Shown: positions 33,557-42,354 of the stretch, in pieces | Position numbering within the stretch: the first letter of the stretch is position 1 | Layout: the number at the start of each line of letters is the position of its first letter | NCBI RefSeq assembly: GCF_018343515.1 | Contig: NZ_JAGYPD010000007.1 | Location: 186,001-250,000, forward strand | Direction: 5' to 3' | Origin: Bacillus sp. FJAT-50079 | GTDB lineage: Bacteria > Bacillota > Bacilli > Bacillales > Bacillaceae_C | Length of the DNA stretch: 64,000 bases | Notes under the pieces: generated by a model | Database searches by the model: none | What the model was told of the DNA's origin: nothing | Seen by the model: the letters and a program-made list of their open reading frames with translations, nothing else | Translations under genes and position numbers: made by a program

Positions 33557-33589
33557 GTTAATAGTTTGTTCATACTTCCTGGATAAAAT
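33557..33589 (+). promoter_or_regulatory. htrA promoter with two-component-system motif
   Basis: TTAATA-N5-TTCATA (33558-33574) replaces the -35 box; TAAAAT (33584-33589) is the -10. A 21-base stretch (33557-33577) recurs with one mismatch at 37947-37967 before the PrsA-like gene, 27 bases before that gene's -10 box too. Typical layout for an OmpR-type activator. Confidence 0.7.
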
Positions 33590-33622
33590 ATACACATGAA
33601 GAAGATCAGGGAGGAATGGAAC

Positions 33623-34822
33623 ATGAAAGAGATCAACGAAAATAATGCAACGGATAAAAACCGTTGGAAGCCTGGGAAATCGAAATTGAGCCGGTTTTTA
33701 TCGACAGTGGGTGCAGGTGTGATTGGATCGGTGTTGACTCTGACTGTTGTAACGAATACATCAATGTTGGAAAAAAATGATGTTTCAGGAACAAATGAGA
33801 TTCCAGTTGTACAAACGGATAAAGACCAATCATATAATGTAGCACAAACATCAGCAAATTCGGCATCATTAGCAGATATGGTGGAGCATGCGTCGAAATC
33901 AATCGTTGGGGTTGTTAATTATAAATATAACGAGAATCGATTTGCAAGAGATTCCGAAATCCAGCCTGCTGGATCAGGGTCAGGTGTTATTTTTAAAAAA
34001 GAGGGAGATAACGCCTATATAGTGACAAATAATCATGTCATTGAAGGGGCAGAGAAAATCGAAGTGACGGTCGACAATGGCGATAAAATTGAGGCAGAGC
34101 TCGTTGGGGCTGACGCGTTAAGTGACTTAGCGGTTTTAAAAGTTGATGCAAAATATGCGGAACAAGTGCTTGAGTTTGGGGATTCTGATCAGCTTCGGGC
34201 TGGCGACGAAGTGATTGCGATTGGAAATCCACTTGGTCTCGATCTTTCAAGAACAGTCACTCAAGGAATTGTGAGTGCGGTCAATCGTTCCGTCAATGTG
34301 TCAACGTCTGCGGGCGAATGGGATTTAAATGTCATTCAAACAGACGCAGCGATTAACCCAGGAAATAGCGGGGGCGCCTTAATTAATGCAGCTGGTCAGC
34401 TAATCGGTATTAATAGCTTAAAAATTGCCGATAATGGTGTTGAAGGGTTAGGTTTTGCGATACCGGTTAATGATGCGAAACCATTAATTGATGAAATGAT
34501 CGCCCATGGGAAAATTGAACGTCCATATATGGGCATTGGATTAGCGGATCTCGATCAAGTTCCGCAGCAATACGTACAGCAATTACCGTTAACGGTTGAG
34601 GGCGGTGTAATGGTTGCCAATATTGACCCAGAATCTTCGGCAGCAAAGGCGGGATTAAATGTACAAGACGTCATTGTTTCGATCAATGATAAGGAAGTGA
34701 AAAATTCACGTGAACTGCGAAAATTACTATACACCGAATATAAAGTAGGCGATACAATTACTCTAGACGTGTATCGTGGAAGTGAAGTAAAAACTATGAA
34801 ACTTACCCTGACAGGTAAATAA
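33623..34822 (+). CDS. htrA: HtrA/DegP-type membrane serine protease
   Basis: 399 residues. Cytoplasmic N terminus, one membrane helix at about 28-46, trypsin-like domain (about 85-280) with catalytic His138 (TNNHVIEGA), Asp168 (SDLAVLK) and Ser249 (NPGNSGGAL), and a C-terminal PDZ domain (about 300-390). Surface quality-control protease that removes misfolded secreted proteins. GGGAGGAA precedes ATG 33623; the upstream ATG 33596 has no ribosome site. A terminator with partial read-through leads to the two-component genes. Confidence 0.92.
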   Translation: MKEINENNATDKNRWKPGKSKLSRFLSTVGAGVIGSVLTLTVVTNTSMLEKNDVSGTNEIPVVQTDKDQSYNVAQTSANSASLADMVEHASKSIVGVVNYKYNENRFARDSEIQPAGSGSGVIFKKEGDNAYIVTNNHVIEGAEKIEVTVDNGDKIEAELVGADALSDLAVLKVDAKYAEQVLEFGDSDQLRAGDEVIAIGNPLGLDLSRTVTQGIVSAVNRSVNVSTSAGEWDLNVIQTDAAINPGNSGGALINAAGQLIGINSLKIADNGVEGLGFAIPVNDAKPLIDEMIAHGKIERPYMGIGLADLDQVPQQYVQQLPLTVEGGVMVANIDPESSAAKAGLNVQDVIVSINDKEVKNSRELRKLLYTEYKVGDTITLDVYRGSEVKTMKLTLTGK

Positions 34823-34830
34823 GGACTCGC

Positions 34831-34864
34831 TACCTCTTATCGTTTTTCGGTAAGAGGTTTTGTA
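34831..34864 (+). terminator. Terminator after htrA
   Basis: ACCTCTTATC pairs with GGTAAGAGGT around CGTTTTTC-rich loop, tail TTTTGTA. Probably leaky, since the response-regulator gene begins 31 bases later. Confidence 0.65.
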
Positions 34865-34895
34865 GTAGAATGATTAGTAAAGGCGGGTGTATTCA

Positions 34896-35591
34896 ATGAA
34901 AATATTAGTAATTGAGGATAATGAAAGCGTTGCTTCAATGATTGAAATGTTTTTTGCTAAAGAAGGCATTGATGGTGAGTTTATCATGGACGGTCTTGAA
35001 GGGTATGCCCGGGCGAAGGAAGGCGAATGGGACTGTCTTATTGTTGATTGGATGCTTCCCGGCATGGACGGAGTGACTATTTGCCGCAAATTAAGGCAAG
35101 AGAATGAAACGGTGCCGATCATTATGCTAACGGCAAAAGATAGTGAATCAGATCAGGTGCTCGGTTTAGAAATGGGTGCCGATGATTATGTAACGAAGCC
35201 ATTTAGCCCACTTGCACTGATGGCTCGCATTAAAGCTGTCACACGCCGATACAATCCACAAAAGTTGGATGCTAATATGATTGAAACGAGCCATTTTAAA
35301 ATGGATAAAAGTACGAGAGAGGTTTATCTCGATGGAATGCCGATCTCTAATTTAACACCGAAGGAATTTGATCTGCTCTATCACTTTTTACAGCATCCAC
35401 GGCAAGTATTTTCCCGTGAACAGCTGTTGGAAAGTGTATGGGGGTATCAATTTTATGGAGATGACCGTACCGTTGATGTTCATATTAAACGTCTCCGCAA
35501 TAAAATTGGTTCAAAAGACCGAGACTTTTTCCAAACGGTTTGGGGTGTCGGCTATAAATTTGAAGAAAGCCCATCTGGTAACGAAAAATGA
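34896..35591 (+). CDS. OmpR/PhoB-family response regulator
   Basis: 231 residues. Receiver domain (1-115) with acidic pair ED at 7-8, phosphoacceptor Asp51 (LIVDWMLPGMDG), Thr in MLTAKD and Lys in VTKPF. C-terminal winged-helix domain (about 130-225; LTPKEFDLLYHFLQHP, RTVDVHIKRLRNKIG, VWGVGYKF). ATG 34896 is better placed than GTG 34887. It overlaps the kinase gene by 4 bases. Lying directly downstream of htrA and near the PrsA-like gene, it is the likely binder of the shared promoter motif. Confidence 0.9.
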   Translation: MKILVIEDNESVASMIEMFFAKEGIDGEFIMDGLEGYARAKEGEWDCLIVDWMLPGMDGVTICRKLRQENETVPIIMLTAKDSESDQVLGLEMGADDYVTKPFSPLALMARIKAVTRRYNPQKLDANMIETSHFKMDKSTREVYLDGMPISNLTPKEFDLLYHFLQHPRQVFSREQLLESVWGYQFYGDDRTVDVHIKRLRNKIGSKDRDFFQTVWGVGYKFEESPSGNEK

Positions 35592-37006
35592 AAGTGAAAT
35601 ATCTTTATCAGCAGCTTGGCAGTCATATTAGTGTTTTAGTAATCGCCTTTTTAATTTTAAGCTTATTATTTTCTCAATTTGTTGAACGGTTTGTTTATGA
35701 AAATAAAATTGATGAGCTAAAGTCTTATGGAAATAATATATTGCAAGATCTGGAAAGGAATCGGGGCAGCTCGCAGCTTGTTTTGCGGCAATACGAAAAC
35801 GTTCTGTCTGGACGAGAGATTCAATATAGTCTTTTCGATGATGACTCAACGATTATTTATTCGACGGGATTGCAAAGACCCGCTGTGGAGCTGACGGCGG
35901 AAGAGTGGCAGAAAATAAAGAGCGGACAAAGCGTCAGTATGAAGCAGGAGTATAAACGTTTCGGCGAAGGAGTTACGTTTGTTTTGCTTCCTTATATTCA
36001 CCAAGATCAATTCACAGGCGGAATCTTACTTATTTCACCGATTCAAGGCTCGCGCGAATTGATCTCGCAAATGAATCATTATTTGGTTTATACCGTACTT
36101 ATTGCTCTTGCAATTGCTTTATTGCTTAGCTGGATCGTTTCCACTTTTCATGTGAAGCGAATTAAACGCATGCAAGCGGCGACCTCTTTAGTTGCTGCCG
36201 GAGATTATTCAGTACGAATTCCTTCTTCAAGTTTCGATGAGATTGGCGAACTTGCCGATGATTTTAATAAAATGGTGAAAACCTTACATACATCGATGGA
36301 AGAGATCGAAAATCTTGAAAATCGCAGACGTCAATTTATGGCCGATGTCTCGCATGAATTACGAACGCCACTTACAACGATTAGCGGCGTCATTGAAGGA
36401 ATTCGCAATGATATGATCCCAGAAGCGGAAAAAGAAAAAGGGATGTTACTTGCTAGCAAGGAAACGAAGCGATTAATTCGGCTTGTAAACGAAAATCTTG
36501 ATTATGAAAAAATTCGCTCCAATCAAGTGAAGTTAGTAAAAGAAGAGATCCAACTTAGCGAAGTATTAGAGTTGATCAAGGACCAACTGGATAGTTTTGC
36601 GGAAGAAAAGAAGAATTGCATCCATGTGGATGTCGATCAAAATGTGATCGTGTATGCTGATTATGACCGGCTAATGCAAATTCTGATTAATATTACAAAA
36701 AACAGCATCCAGTTTACAGATCATGGAGAAATTACGTTGCGCGGAAGAGCGCATGGAAATGACACAATCATTGAGATTGAAGATACGGGAATGGGAATTG
36801 ATCGTGATGAAATTGAAAAGATTTGGGGAAGGTTTTACAAAGCGATGCTGTCAAGAACGACAAATCCTTACGGAGAATTTGGGCTTGGGCTATCGATCGT
36901 AAAGCAGCTCGTGACGTTGCATAAAGGTGAGATTACGGTAGAGAGTGAGAAAGGGAAAGGGACGATTTTTATTATTTCTTTACCAGGAAAAGCGATTTCG
37001 TCGTAA
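35588..37006 (+). CDS. Sensor histidine kinase
   Basis: 472 residues. Two membrane helices (about 12-31 and 165-186) flank an extracellular sensor of about 130 residues; HAMP (about 187-240), HisKA with phospho-His256 (ADVSHELRTPLTTISG), and HATPase domain with N-box NITKNSIQF, DTGMGIDRDE and FGLGLSIVKQLV. Partner of the response regulator, start overlapping its stop (ATGA). The linked htrA and foldase genes suggest it senses misfolded protein at the cell surface, in function like CssS although the sequence of the regulator is not obviously CssR-like. Confidence 0.9.
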   Translation: MKVKYLYQQLGSHISVLVIAFLILSLLFSQFVERFVYENKIDELKSYGNNILQDLERNRGSSQLVLRQYENVLSGREIQYSLFDDDSTIIYSTGLQRPAVELTAEEWQKIKSGQSVSMKQEYKRFGEGVTFVLLPYIHQDQFTGGILLISPIQGSRELISQMNHYLVYTVLIALAIALLLSWIVSTFHVKRIKRMQAATSLVAAGDYSVRIPSSSFDEIGELADDFNKMVKTLHTSMEEIENLENRRRQFMADVSHELRTPLTTISGVIEGIRNDMIPEAEKEKGMLLASKETKRLIRLVNENLDYEKIRSNQVKLVKEEIQLSEVLELIKDQLDSFAEEKKNCIHVDVDQNVIVYADYDRLMQILINITKNSIQFTDHGEITLRGRAHGNDTIIEIEDTGMGIDRDEIEKIWGRFYKAMLSRTTNPYGEFGLGLSIVKQLVTLHKGEITVESEKGKGTIFIISLPGKAISS

Positions 37007-37027
37007 AGAAATTTTCCACTTTAAACG

Positions 37028-37284
37028 GTTGATTTCCGCTCTAGGCACTTCGCTTTCCGCGGGGCGTGTCTTGAGCCGCTTCAGGCCACAACAGGATGTT
37101 GGTCACGAAGACGTTGCCACACGATGTGGCGATTTTTAAGGCTTCGATCCTAACTACGCTCCAGCAGGGTCTCAAGCTGCACGCTAATCCCGCAGGACAT
37201 TGAATAAGCTTCTCCGAAAATGCGTCGTACGAAGGAAATGCGAAGCATTTTCGAGGAGTCTTCGTGCCTTCCGCTCCAATCAAC
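37028..37284. repeat. Bacillaceae-type intergenic repeat, copy 2 (inverted and longer)
   Basis: 257 bases bounded by GTTGATT and AATCAAC, with landmarks TTTCCGCTC..GGCACTTCGCTTTCCGCGGG on one side and CTTCCGCTCCAATCAAC on the other. The same landmarks occur in reverse at 6839-6953; this copy has an extra central segment. GC content is clearly above the flanks. Occupies most of the 366-base gap 37007-37372; no gene seen. Confidence 0.65.
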
Positions 37285-37372
37285 GTGGTTACAAAATAAA
37301 TACTAAATAGCCATGCCCGCCTGCATTCTATCCTTCCCTCTTCCATTTTTTATATGGATTAATCTGGTCCTC

Positions 37373-37858
37373 CTATATATGTAACACCATTCTTACTGTT
37401 TTTAGAATATGTCCACCAAAGTCGTCTTCAAATTCGGAAACGACTTTGAAGCCTTTTGCTTTGTAAAATGTTGTTCCGATTATATTGTCTTTTTCCACAT
37501 TGATGAAGATTGCTTTTGCACCTTTTAATGTTTGGATGCCTTCATTTAGTAAAGCTGTTCCTATGCCTTTGCCCAGGTAATCGGGATGTAAATAGATTGC
37601 GGCCAGTTCAGCCTCATCATTTTCTTTTACGGGAGAAAAATTCGCAAAGCCTACAATCTTTCCATCGATCTCTGAAACCCAGATGAATGTATTCTTCAAT
37701 CGTTTTTGCATCATTGTCTCACTATATGCGGACGTTAAGAAGTTTTCCTGAATTTTAGGTGGGATTATTCCTTCATAAGTGTAATTCCAACTCGTTTTAG
37801 CAATTTGCTGCACTTGTTGAATATCTTTTTCTCGCATTCCTCTGATAGTAAAAGACAT
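37373..37858 (-). CDS. GNAT-family N-acetyltransferase
   Basis: 161 residues, one acetyltransferase domain. AAIYLHPDYLGKGIGTALLNEG carries the acetyl-CoA loop GKGIGT, preceded by the strand VGFANFSPV; VEKDNIIGTTFYKAKGFKVVSE is the C-terminal block. GAGGTGATTTTC lies before ATG 37858; earlier in-frame codons have none. Substrate unknown. A similar length to RimI-like or phosphinothricin/spermidine-type acetyltransferases. Stands alone between the repeat and the foldase gene. Confidence 0.85.
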   Translation of the reverse strand: MSFTIRGMREKDIQQVQQIAKTSWNYTYEGIIPPKIQENFLTSAYSETMMQKRLKNTFIWVSEIDGKIVGFANFSPVKENDEAELAAIYLHPDYLGKGIGTALLNEGIQTLKGAKAIFINVEKDNIIGTTFYKAKGFKVVSEFEDDFGGHILKTVRMVLHI

Positions 37859-37946
37859 GAAAATCACCTCTCGTTCAAATGATTCCTAATATTATAACAT
37901 CCATTTATTTCAGATAGCTGGACTTTTCATAATCCATTTAATATTT

Positions 37947-37979
37947 GTTAATAATTTGTTCATACTTTTTCTGTATGCT
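37947..37979 (+). promoter_or_regulatory. Foldase promoter with the htrA-type motif
   Basis: TTAATA-N5-TTCATA at 37948-37964, then TATGCT (37974-37979) as -10, with the same 27-base offset from motif start to -10 as in the htrA promoter. Confidence 0.7.
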
Positions 37980-38011
37980 AACGAAAGGTAGACGTGATGG
38001 AGGCGAAATGG

Positions 38012-38884
38012 ATGGGAAATAAGAAATTTTTATTTTCGACGATTATATTGATCGTCGTTGGACTGGCTGTCATTTTCGGGGCAGCTTTTACACAAAGAGA
38101 AATTGTTGCAAATGTCGATGGAGAAAAGATTACAAAAAATGAATTGTACGATGTGCTCGTAGAACATTACGGAACGGATACACTTGATACGATGATCACT
38201 GATAAGATCGTTGAGCTTGAAGCAAAAAAGGAAAAAATATCAATTTCCAATAAAGAAATCGATGATGAACTCGCTGATTATAAGGAAGCATATGGTGGAG
38301 AAGAAGCTTTCAACTCGTTATTAGAGCAAAGTGGAATTGATGAGAAACAGGTTCAGGATGATATAAAGCAATATATTACGCTCAAAAAATTAATTGAACC
38401 ACGGATTAACATAACAGATGAAGAAATGAAGGAATACTTCGAAGAAAATAAAGACCAATTTGACGAAAAAGAGCAAGTGCAAGCGAGCCATATTTTAGTT
38501 GAGGACGAGAAAACGGCAAAAGAAGTGAAAGAGAAGCTTGATGCAGGTGAAGATTTTGCTGAATTAGCTGCGGAATATTCAACAGATACGTCTAATGCTG
38601 AAAGTAGTGGAGAATTAGGATATTTTTCTCGGGGAGAAATGGTAGAAGAATTTGATGAAGTCGCTTTTGCAATGAAGAAAGATGAAATTAGCGATCCGGT
38701 CAAAACAGAGCATGGCTACCATATTATTAAAGTGACCGATCGAAAAGAGGCGAAAGAAGCTGCCTATGAAGATCATAAGGACGAAGTTAAGGAAACTTTA
38801 TTTAATGAAAAACTACAAACAGAATATCCGACATGGTTAGATGAGAAAAAATCGGAATATAAAATAAAAAATTCATTGTCATAA
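38012..38884 (+). CDS. PrsA-like peptidyl-prolyl isomerase (foldase), membrane-anchored
   Basis: 290 residues. N-terminal hydrophobic segment (about 6-26) without a lipobox cysteine, a SurA/PrsA-type N-terminal helical region (VDGEKITKNELYDVLVEHYG), a parvulin domain at about 134-230 (VQASHILVEDEKTAKEVKEKLDAGEDFAELAAEYSTD, GELGYFSRGEM, GYHIIKVTD) and a C-terminal helical tail. Helps exported proteins fold outside the membrane. Unlike PrsA it would be held by an uncleaved signal anchor. GGAGG at 38000-38004 fixes ATG 38012. Motif-sharing with htrA suggests induction by the same stress. Confidence 0.87.
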   Translation: MGNKKFLFSTIILIVVGLAVIFGAAFTQREIVANVDGEKITKNELYDVLVEHYGTDTLDTMITDKIVELEAKKEKISISNKEIDDELADYKEAYGGEEAFNSLLEQSGIDEKQVQDDIKQYITLKKLIEPRINITDEEMKEYFEENKDQFDEKEQVQASHILVEDEKTAKEVKEKLDAGEDFAELAAEYSTDTSNAESSGELGYFSRGEMVEEFDEVAFAMKKDEISDPVKTEHGYHIIKVTDRKEAKEAAYEDHKDEVKETLFNEKLQTEYPTWLDEKKSEYKIKNSLS

Positions 38885-38945
38885 TTTCATGATGTAGAAG
38901 ATTCTGGGTATGCTAAAGGTGAAATCGATATAAGGAGGAAAACGC

Positions 38946-39659
38946 ATGAAAAAGATATCGGTCGCCTACATACTTGCGGCAATGTTTATGTTAGGAATGG
39001 TAATCTCTGCGCCAATGGTAGGTCATGCCCATGGAAAAGCCCATTTTTCTCAGAAGGACATCCATCCGGACTTATTAAAAAAACAAGCGGAAGAATGGGG
39101 AATTGATACAGAAGGAAAAGATGATGAAACCATTCGTAAAGAACTAAAGGAAATGCATATTAGAAAGCAAGCAGAAGCTTTAGGGATTAAAACGGAAGGG
39201 AAAGACATCGATACATTAGCGAAGGAAGTGCGCCGTGTTTGGGTAGAACAAATCGCCAAACAATGGGGCATTGCTACGGAAGGCAAAGATGACAAGCAGA
39301 TCATGAAGGAAGTTAAAGAGGCGAGAGTGAAAAAGGCAGCAAAAGAGTTAGGGATTTCATCTGAAGGCAAAGACTTAAAGCAACTCGCACGTGAAGTCAA
39401 AGAAGCCCAACTGAAAAGACAAGCGAACGAGCTGGGCATTGATACACAAGGGAAAGATTTTAAAGAACTAGCTAAAGAAGTTCGCGAAAAAATGATCTAT
39501 AATGCTGCTGAAAAATTAGGTGTTAACACAGAGGGAAAAACGCCTGAAGAAATATTTCATGAAATCATGATGAACCATGGTGATAAGGTTCGCGAGCTAA
39601 ATTTATTTCCTTTTCAAAAGGACAATATCATTTTCTTAAAAGGCGATCATAATAAATAG
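38946..39659 (+). CDS. Secreted protein with six tandem 28-residue EGKD repeats
   Basis: 237 residues. Signal peptide (1-28, ending VGHAHG), short spacer rich in His, then six repeats of exactly 28 residues at 45-212. Consensus is xxxAxxLGIxTEGKDxxxLxKEVKEA; Gly, Ile, Thr and EGK are nearly invariant. Each repeat probably makes a helical hairpin. The last 25 residues are not repetitive. I do not recognise the function. AAGGAGG precedes ATG 38946. It follows the PrsA-like gene by 61 bases with no terminator between, so it may be co-expressed and be an envelope-stress protein. Confidence 0.7.
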   Translation: MKKISVAYILAAMFMLGMVISAPMVGHAHGKAHFSQKDIHPDLLKKQAEEWGIDTEGKDDETIRKELKEMHIRKQAEALGIKTEGKDIDTLAKEVRRVWVEQIAKQWGIATEGKDDKQIMKEVKEARVKKAAKELGISSEGKDLKQLAREVKEAQLKRQANELGIDTQGKDFKELAKEVREKMIYNAAEKLGVNTEGKTPEEIFHEIMMNHGDKVRELNLFPFQKDNIIFLKGDHNK

Positions 39660-39688
39660 GGAGCTTCCATTGCGAAGCTCCTTTTTGT
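39660..39688 (+). terminator. Terminator after the repeat-protein gene
   Basis: GGAGCTTC pairs with GAAGCTCC around CATTGC, followed by TTTTT. Confidence 0.85.
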
Positions 39689-39930
39689 TTGAGAGCAGCT
39701 CACGGCGTATTAACACTTCAGTTTGCAAAATATACCCATGAGAATCTACTTCAAAGACTTTTGCTTATTAATTTATCAAATCGGCTCCATAAGCATCTTC
39801 CGTAGTAAATGAAGCTCTATTTCTCATTTTCGGAAACATATAAATAAAGAAGATGATACATTTTCGATTAAAAAACATCATGAACGGGTATTTTTATGAT
39901 AAGGAATTTATTTTGAAAGGAGTCATGACA

Positions 39931-40623
39931 GTGAAAAAAATCCAATTATTGGTCGGGATCCTTTCTATATTGCTTTTTACTGCGTGTCAAGGAAATGTAG
40001 AACCTGCACCACAGGATGAAACCAATGGTCAAAACGAAGAAGTGAAAGAGGGGGAACAAGAGCAAGAGCCTGTAAAGCAGCCGGAAGAAGAAAACAAAGA
40101 AAATCCTCCCCAAGTTGCGCTTTCGGACTTTTTTATGAAGGATGGGACCGTTGCGAATTTTAAAGGTGAAGGAAATGAATTTGCTCAATATACAGCGAAA
40201 ACAAAATGGTTGAATGACCGTTACGTCAGCATTTACGAGGACAACGGCGGAACGGTAATGTTAAGAACGTATCGGATTGATGACGATAAAATTGTTGTCG
40301 TTTTAGAAGAAGGCGAATCATATGATGAATATACTCCAACAGATAGTGAGCTTGAGCAGCTTAAACCATTGTACACGTATTTAAAGCTTCCGTTAGAAAA
40401 AGATGAAACGTTCGATGGATGGAAAGTGATCGACAATGCCGCGACGATTGATACTCCACTCCAACCGTTTCACGATGTGATCGTGCTTGAAAAGAGAAGC
40501 GATGACGGCTCAATCAATCGTAAATATTTTGCGAAGGATTTTGGTGAGATCAAACGGGAATTTAAGATGAGTGAAGGCGATGAAGAAATGACCGTTACAT
40601 CAACGATTGAAAAAGTAGAATAA
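39931..40623 (+). CDS. Lipoprotein of unknown function
   Basis: 230 residues. Lipoprotein signal peptide with lipobox LFTAC (Cys19), then a low-complexity acidic linker of about 40 residues rich in Glu, Gln and Pro, followed by a globular domain of about 160 residues (FFMKDGTVANFKGEGNEFAQY onward) seen in Bacillus lipoproteins without known role. The start is GTG 39931 (or ATG 39925) behind AAAGGAG; the frame opens at 39853 but without a ribosome site. Confidence 0.75.
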   Translation: MKKIQLLVGILSILLFTACQGNVEPAPQDETNGQNEEVKEGEQEQEPVKQPEEENKENPPQVALSDFFMKDGTVANFKGEGNEFAQYTAKTKWLNDRYVSIYEDNGGTVMLRTYRIDDDKIVVVLEEGESYDEYTPTDSELEQLKPLYTYLKLPLEKDETFDGWKVIDNAATIDTPLQPFHDVIVLEKRSDDGSINRKYFAKDFGEIKREFKMSEGDEEMTVTSTIEKVE

Positions 40624-40637
40624 AGATGTGCAATAGT

Positions 40638-40672
40638 AAAATCCAGTCCATTTGAAATGAACTGGATTTTTT
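40638..40672. terminator. Terminator between the lipoprotein and convergent EamA gene
   Basis: AAAATCCAGT pairs with ACTGGATTTTTT, T-rich on both strands. Confidence 0.8.
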
Positions 40673-40703
40673 ATTTTCTATAAATGACAGTTGTTAGCTG
40701 TTT

Positions 40704-41606
40704 TTATGATATGTCCGCGGTGATTTTCTTTACTTTTGTGCGTATTGAGATAAACACCCCGATAATAATAATAAATGCTCCAATTAGTTGTGGAACTGTA
40801 ACACTAAATCCCAAGATGAAAAAGCCAAAGACCATCGCAACGAACGGCTCTAAATTTAATAAAAGCGCTGCTTTTGTCGCACCTACTTTATGAATCGAGC
40901 TATTCCAAAGATACGTACATAACCCATGCATAACAATTGCTGTAATGATTAACAGTACCCAATATCGCAAAGGGACGGACCAAACAACAGATGTGTTTTT
41001 CCAAGGAACCATTGGCAAGAGGAAAGCAAGTCCAAATATATTGCTATACAAAGTGATCATGGCCGGATGGATGGTTTTCGTTAAATGTTGGACAAAAATT
41101 AAAAAGATCGAAAATGACAACATTGTAATCGCGATTAACAGTTCTCCTTTTCCGACCTTTGGCACAAAAAACGAACCACTTGTAATCACTAACCAAACTC
41201 CTAATAAGGCGATAAATGAGCCTAACCAAAACGGTATTTCCTTTCTTTCTTTAAACCAATAAGAGGAAATCACTGCGGTGACGATGGGGGAGAGGGCTAA
41301 TATTAATGCAGCTGTTACTGGGTCGGTATATTGCAAGCTTGCATAAAAACTCCACTGGTTGATCGTTACGCCAAAAAAGCCGGCGACCGCGATCCATATA
41401 TACTGGGTGAATGTTAATTTGCTTTGATGAATGTAACGGAATGTCACGAAAAAGAGAAAAATGACAATAAAAATAAGCCGGAAAAATGCAATAACACTTG
41501 GATCAAAATTTTCGACTAAAATCGATCCAAACACAAAATTACTGCCCCAAGCAATAATGCAGAATAAAAGTATGGAGTAAACAATGATTGGATTACCTTT
41601 TCTCAA
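40704..41606 (-). CDS. EamA-family (DMT) transporter
   Basis: About 300 residues with ten hydrophobic segments forming two EamA repeats (GSNFVFGSILVENFDPSVIAFFR in the first, THYLW-like LCTYLWNSSIHKVGATKAALLLNLEPFVAM in the second). Exports metabolites or amino acids; substrate unknown. A TTG at 41606 lies 8 bases from AAGAAGG and is preferred over the TTG at 41642, which has no ribosome site. Confidence 0.82.
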   Translation of the reverse strand: MRKGNPIIVYSILLFCIIAWGSNFVFGSILVENFDPSVIAFFRLIFIVIFLFFVTFRYIHQSKLTFTQYIWIAVAGFFGVTINQWSFYASLQYTDPVTAALILALSPIVTAVISSYWFKERKEIPFWLGSFIALLGVWLVITSGSFFVPKVGKGELLIAITMLSFSIFLIFVQHLTKTIHPAMITLYSNIFGLAFLLPMVPWKNTSVVWSVPLRYWVLLIITAIVMHGLCTYLWNSSIHKVGATKAALLLNLEPFVAMVFGFFILGFSVTVPQLIGAFIIIIGVFISIRTKVKKITADIS

Positions 41607-41864
41607 TATGAATTCCTTCTTTCTAGTCTCCAATTGTAGCAAGTATACATCAAAAAGAAAGGAGAGTAAAAAGATGCAGGTGGGTCAGTTAATTTAGAAA
41701 AATCAGCTAATTGAAGGGGGATTTCTAGCAACAAATCATGTCATTGTTAGAATTGGGAAGTGAATTCCACAATAAAAATATGTTAATATACGATAAAAAT
41801 ATATTGCAAAACAATAAACCCCTTGTTAAAATCAAATTGAAATTAAATGGATGAGGTGCTTTTT

Positions 41865-42344
41865 ATGAAACGTGAAACAATCTTTTTAAAGTTCACTGTT
41901 GTTCTTATGGGACTCCCAGTCCTTGCTTTATGTATATTTATATTACCGAAGATAGCTGTATTTTTTGCGGAATTAAATCCAAAATTAGCTTTTTTGCAAT
42001 ATCCTTTTTTAATCGGGCTGTATATTGCAGCAATCGTATTTTTTGTTGCATTGTACCAGACGCTAAAACTGTTAAGCTATATTGATAGGAACTTAGCTTT
42101 TTCGGAATTATCGGTCCAGGCCTTGAAAAACATTAAATACTGCGCGATCACGATCAGTGCTTTGTTTGTCGTATTTATGCCGCTCATTTATCTTATGGCG
42201 GAGGTTGATGATGCCCCAGGCTTAATATTAATTGGATTGGTTATTATTTTTGCTTGCATGGTGGTAGCAGTTTTTGCGGCTGTTCTTGAGAAGCTATTAA
42301 AAAATGCCATCGATATAAAATCAGAAAATGATTTAACAGTTTGA
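41865..42344 (+). CDS. DUF2975 membrane protein
   Basis: 159 residues with four membrane helices; the SYIDRNLAFSELSVQALKNIKYCA segment after the second helix is the DUF2975 mark. Such proteins are almost always paired with a small XRE regulator, as here: the next gene starts 10 bases on. GAGGTG before ATG 41865. Function unknown; the pair resembles Bacillus YoaS/YozG. Confidence 0.85.
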   Translation: MKRETIFLKFTVVLMGLPVLALCIFILPKIAVFFAELNPKLAFLQYPFLIGLYIAAIVFFVALYQTLKLLSYIDRNLAFSELSVQALKNIKYCAITISALFVVFMPLIYLMAEVDDAPGLILIGLVIIFACMVVAVFAAVLEKLLKNAIDIKSENDLTV

Positions 42345-42354
42345 GGTGTATACA

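Noticed and set aside
34896-37006. Direct assignment of the two-component system as CssR/CssS
   Set aside because: Position near htrA suggests the function, but the regulator sequence is not clearly CssR-like, so no gene symbol was given.
37041-37346. 101-codon minus-strand ORF
   Set aside because: It lies on the GC-rich intergenic repeat; no motif or ribosome site.
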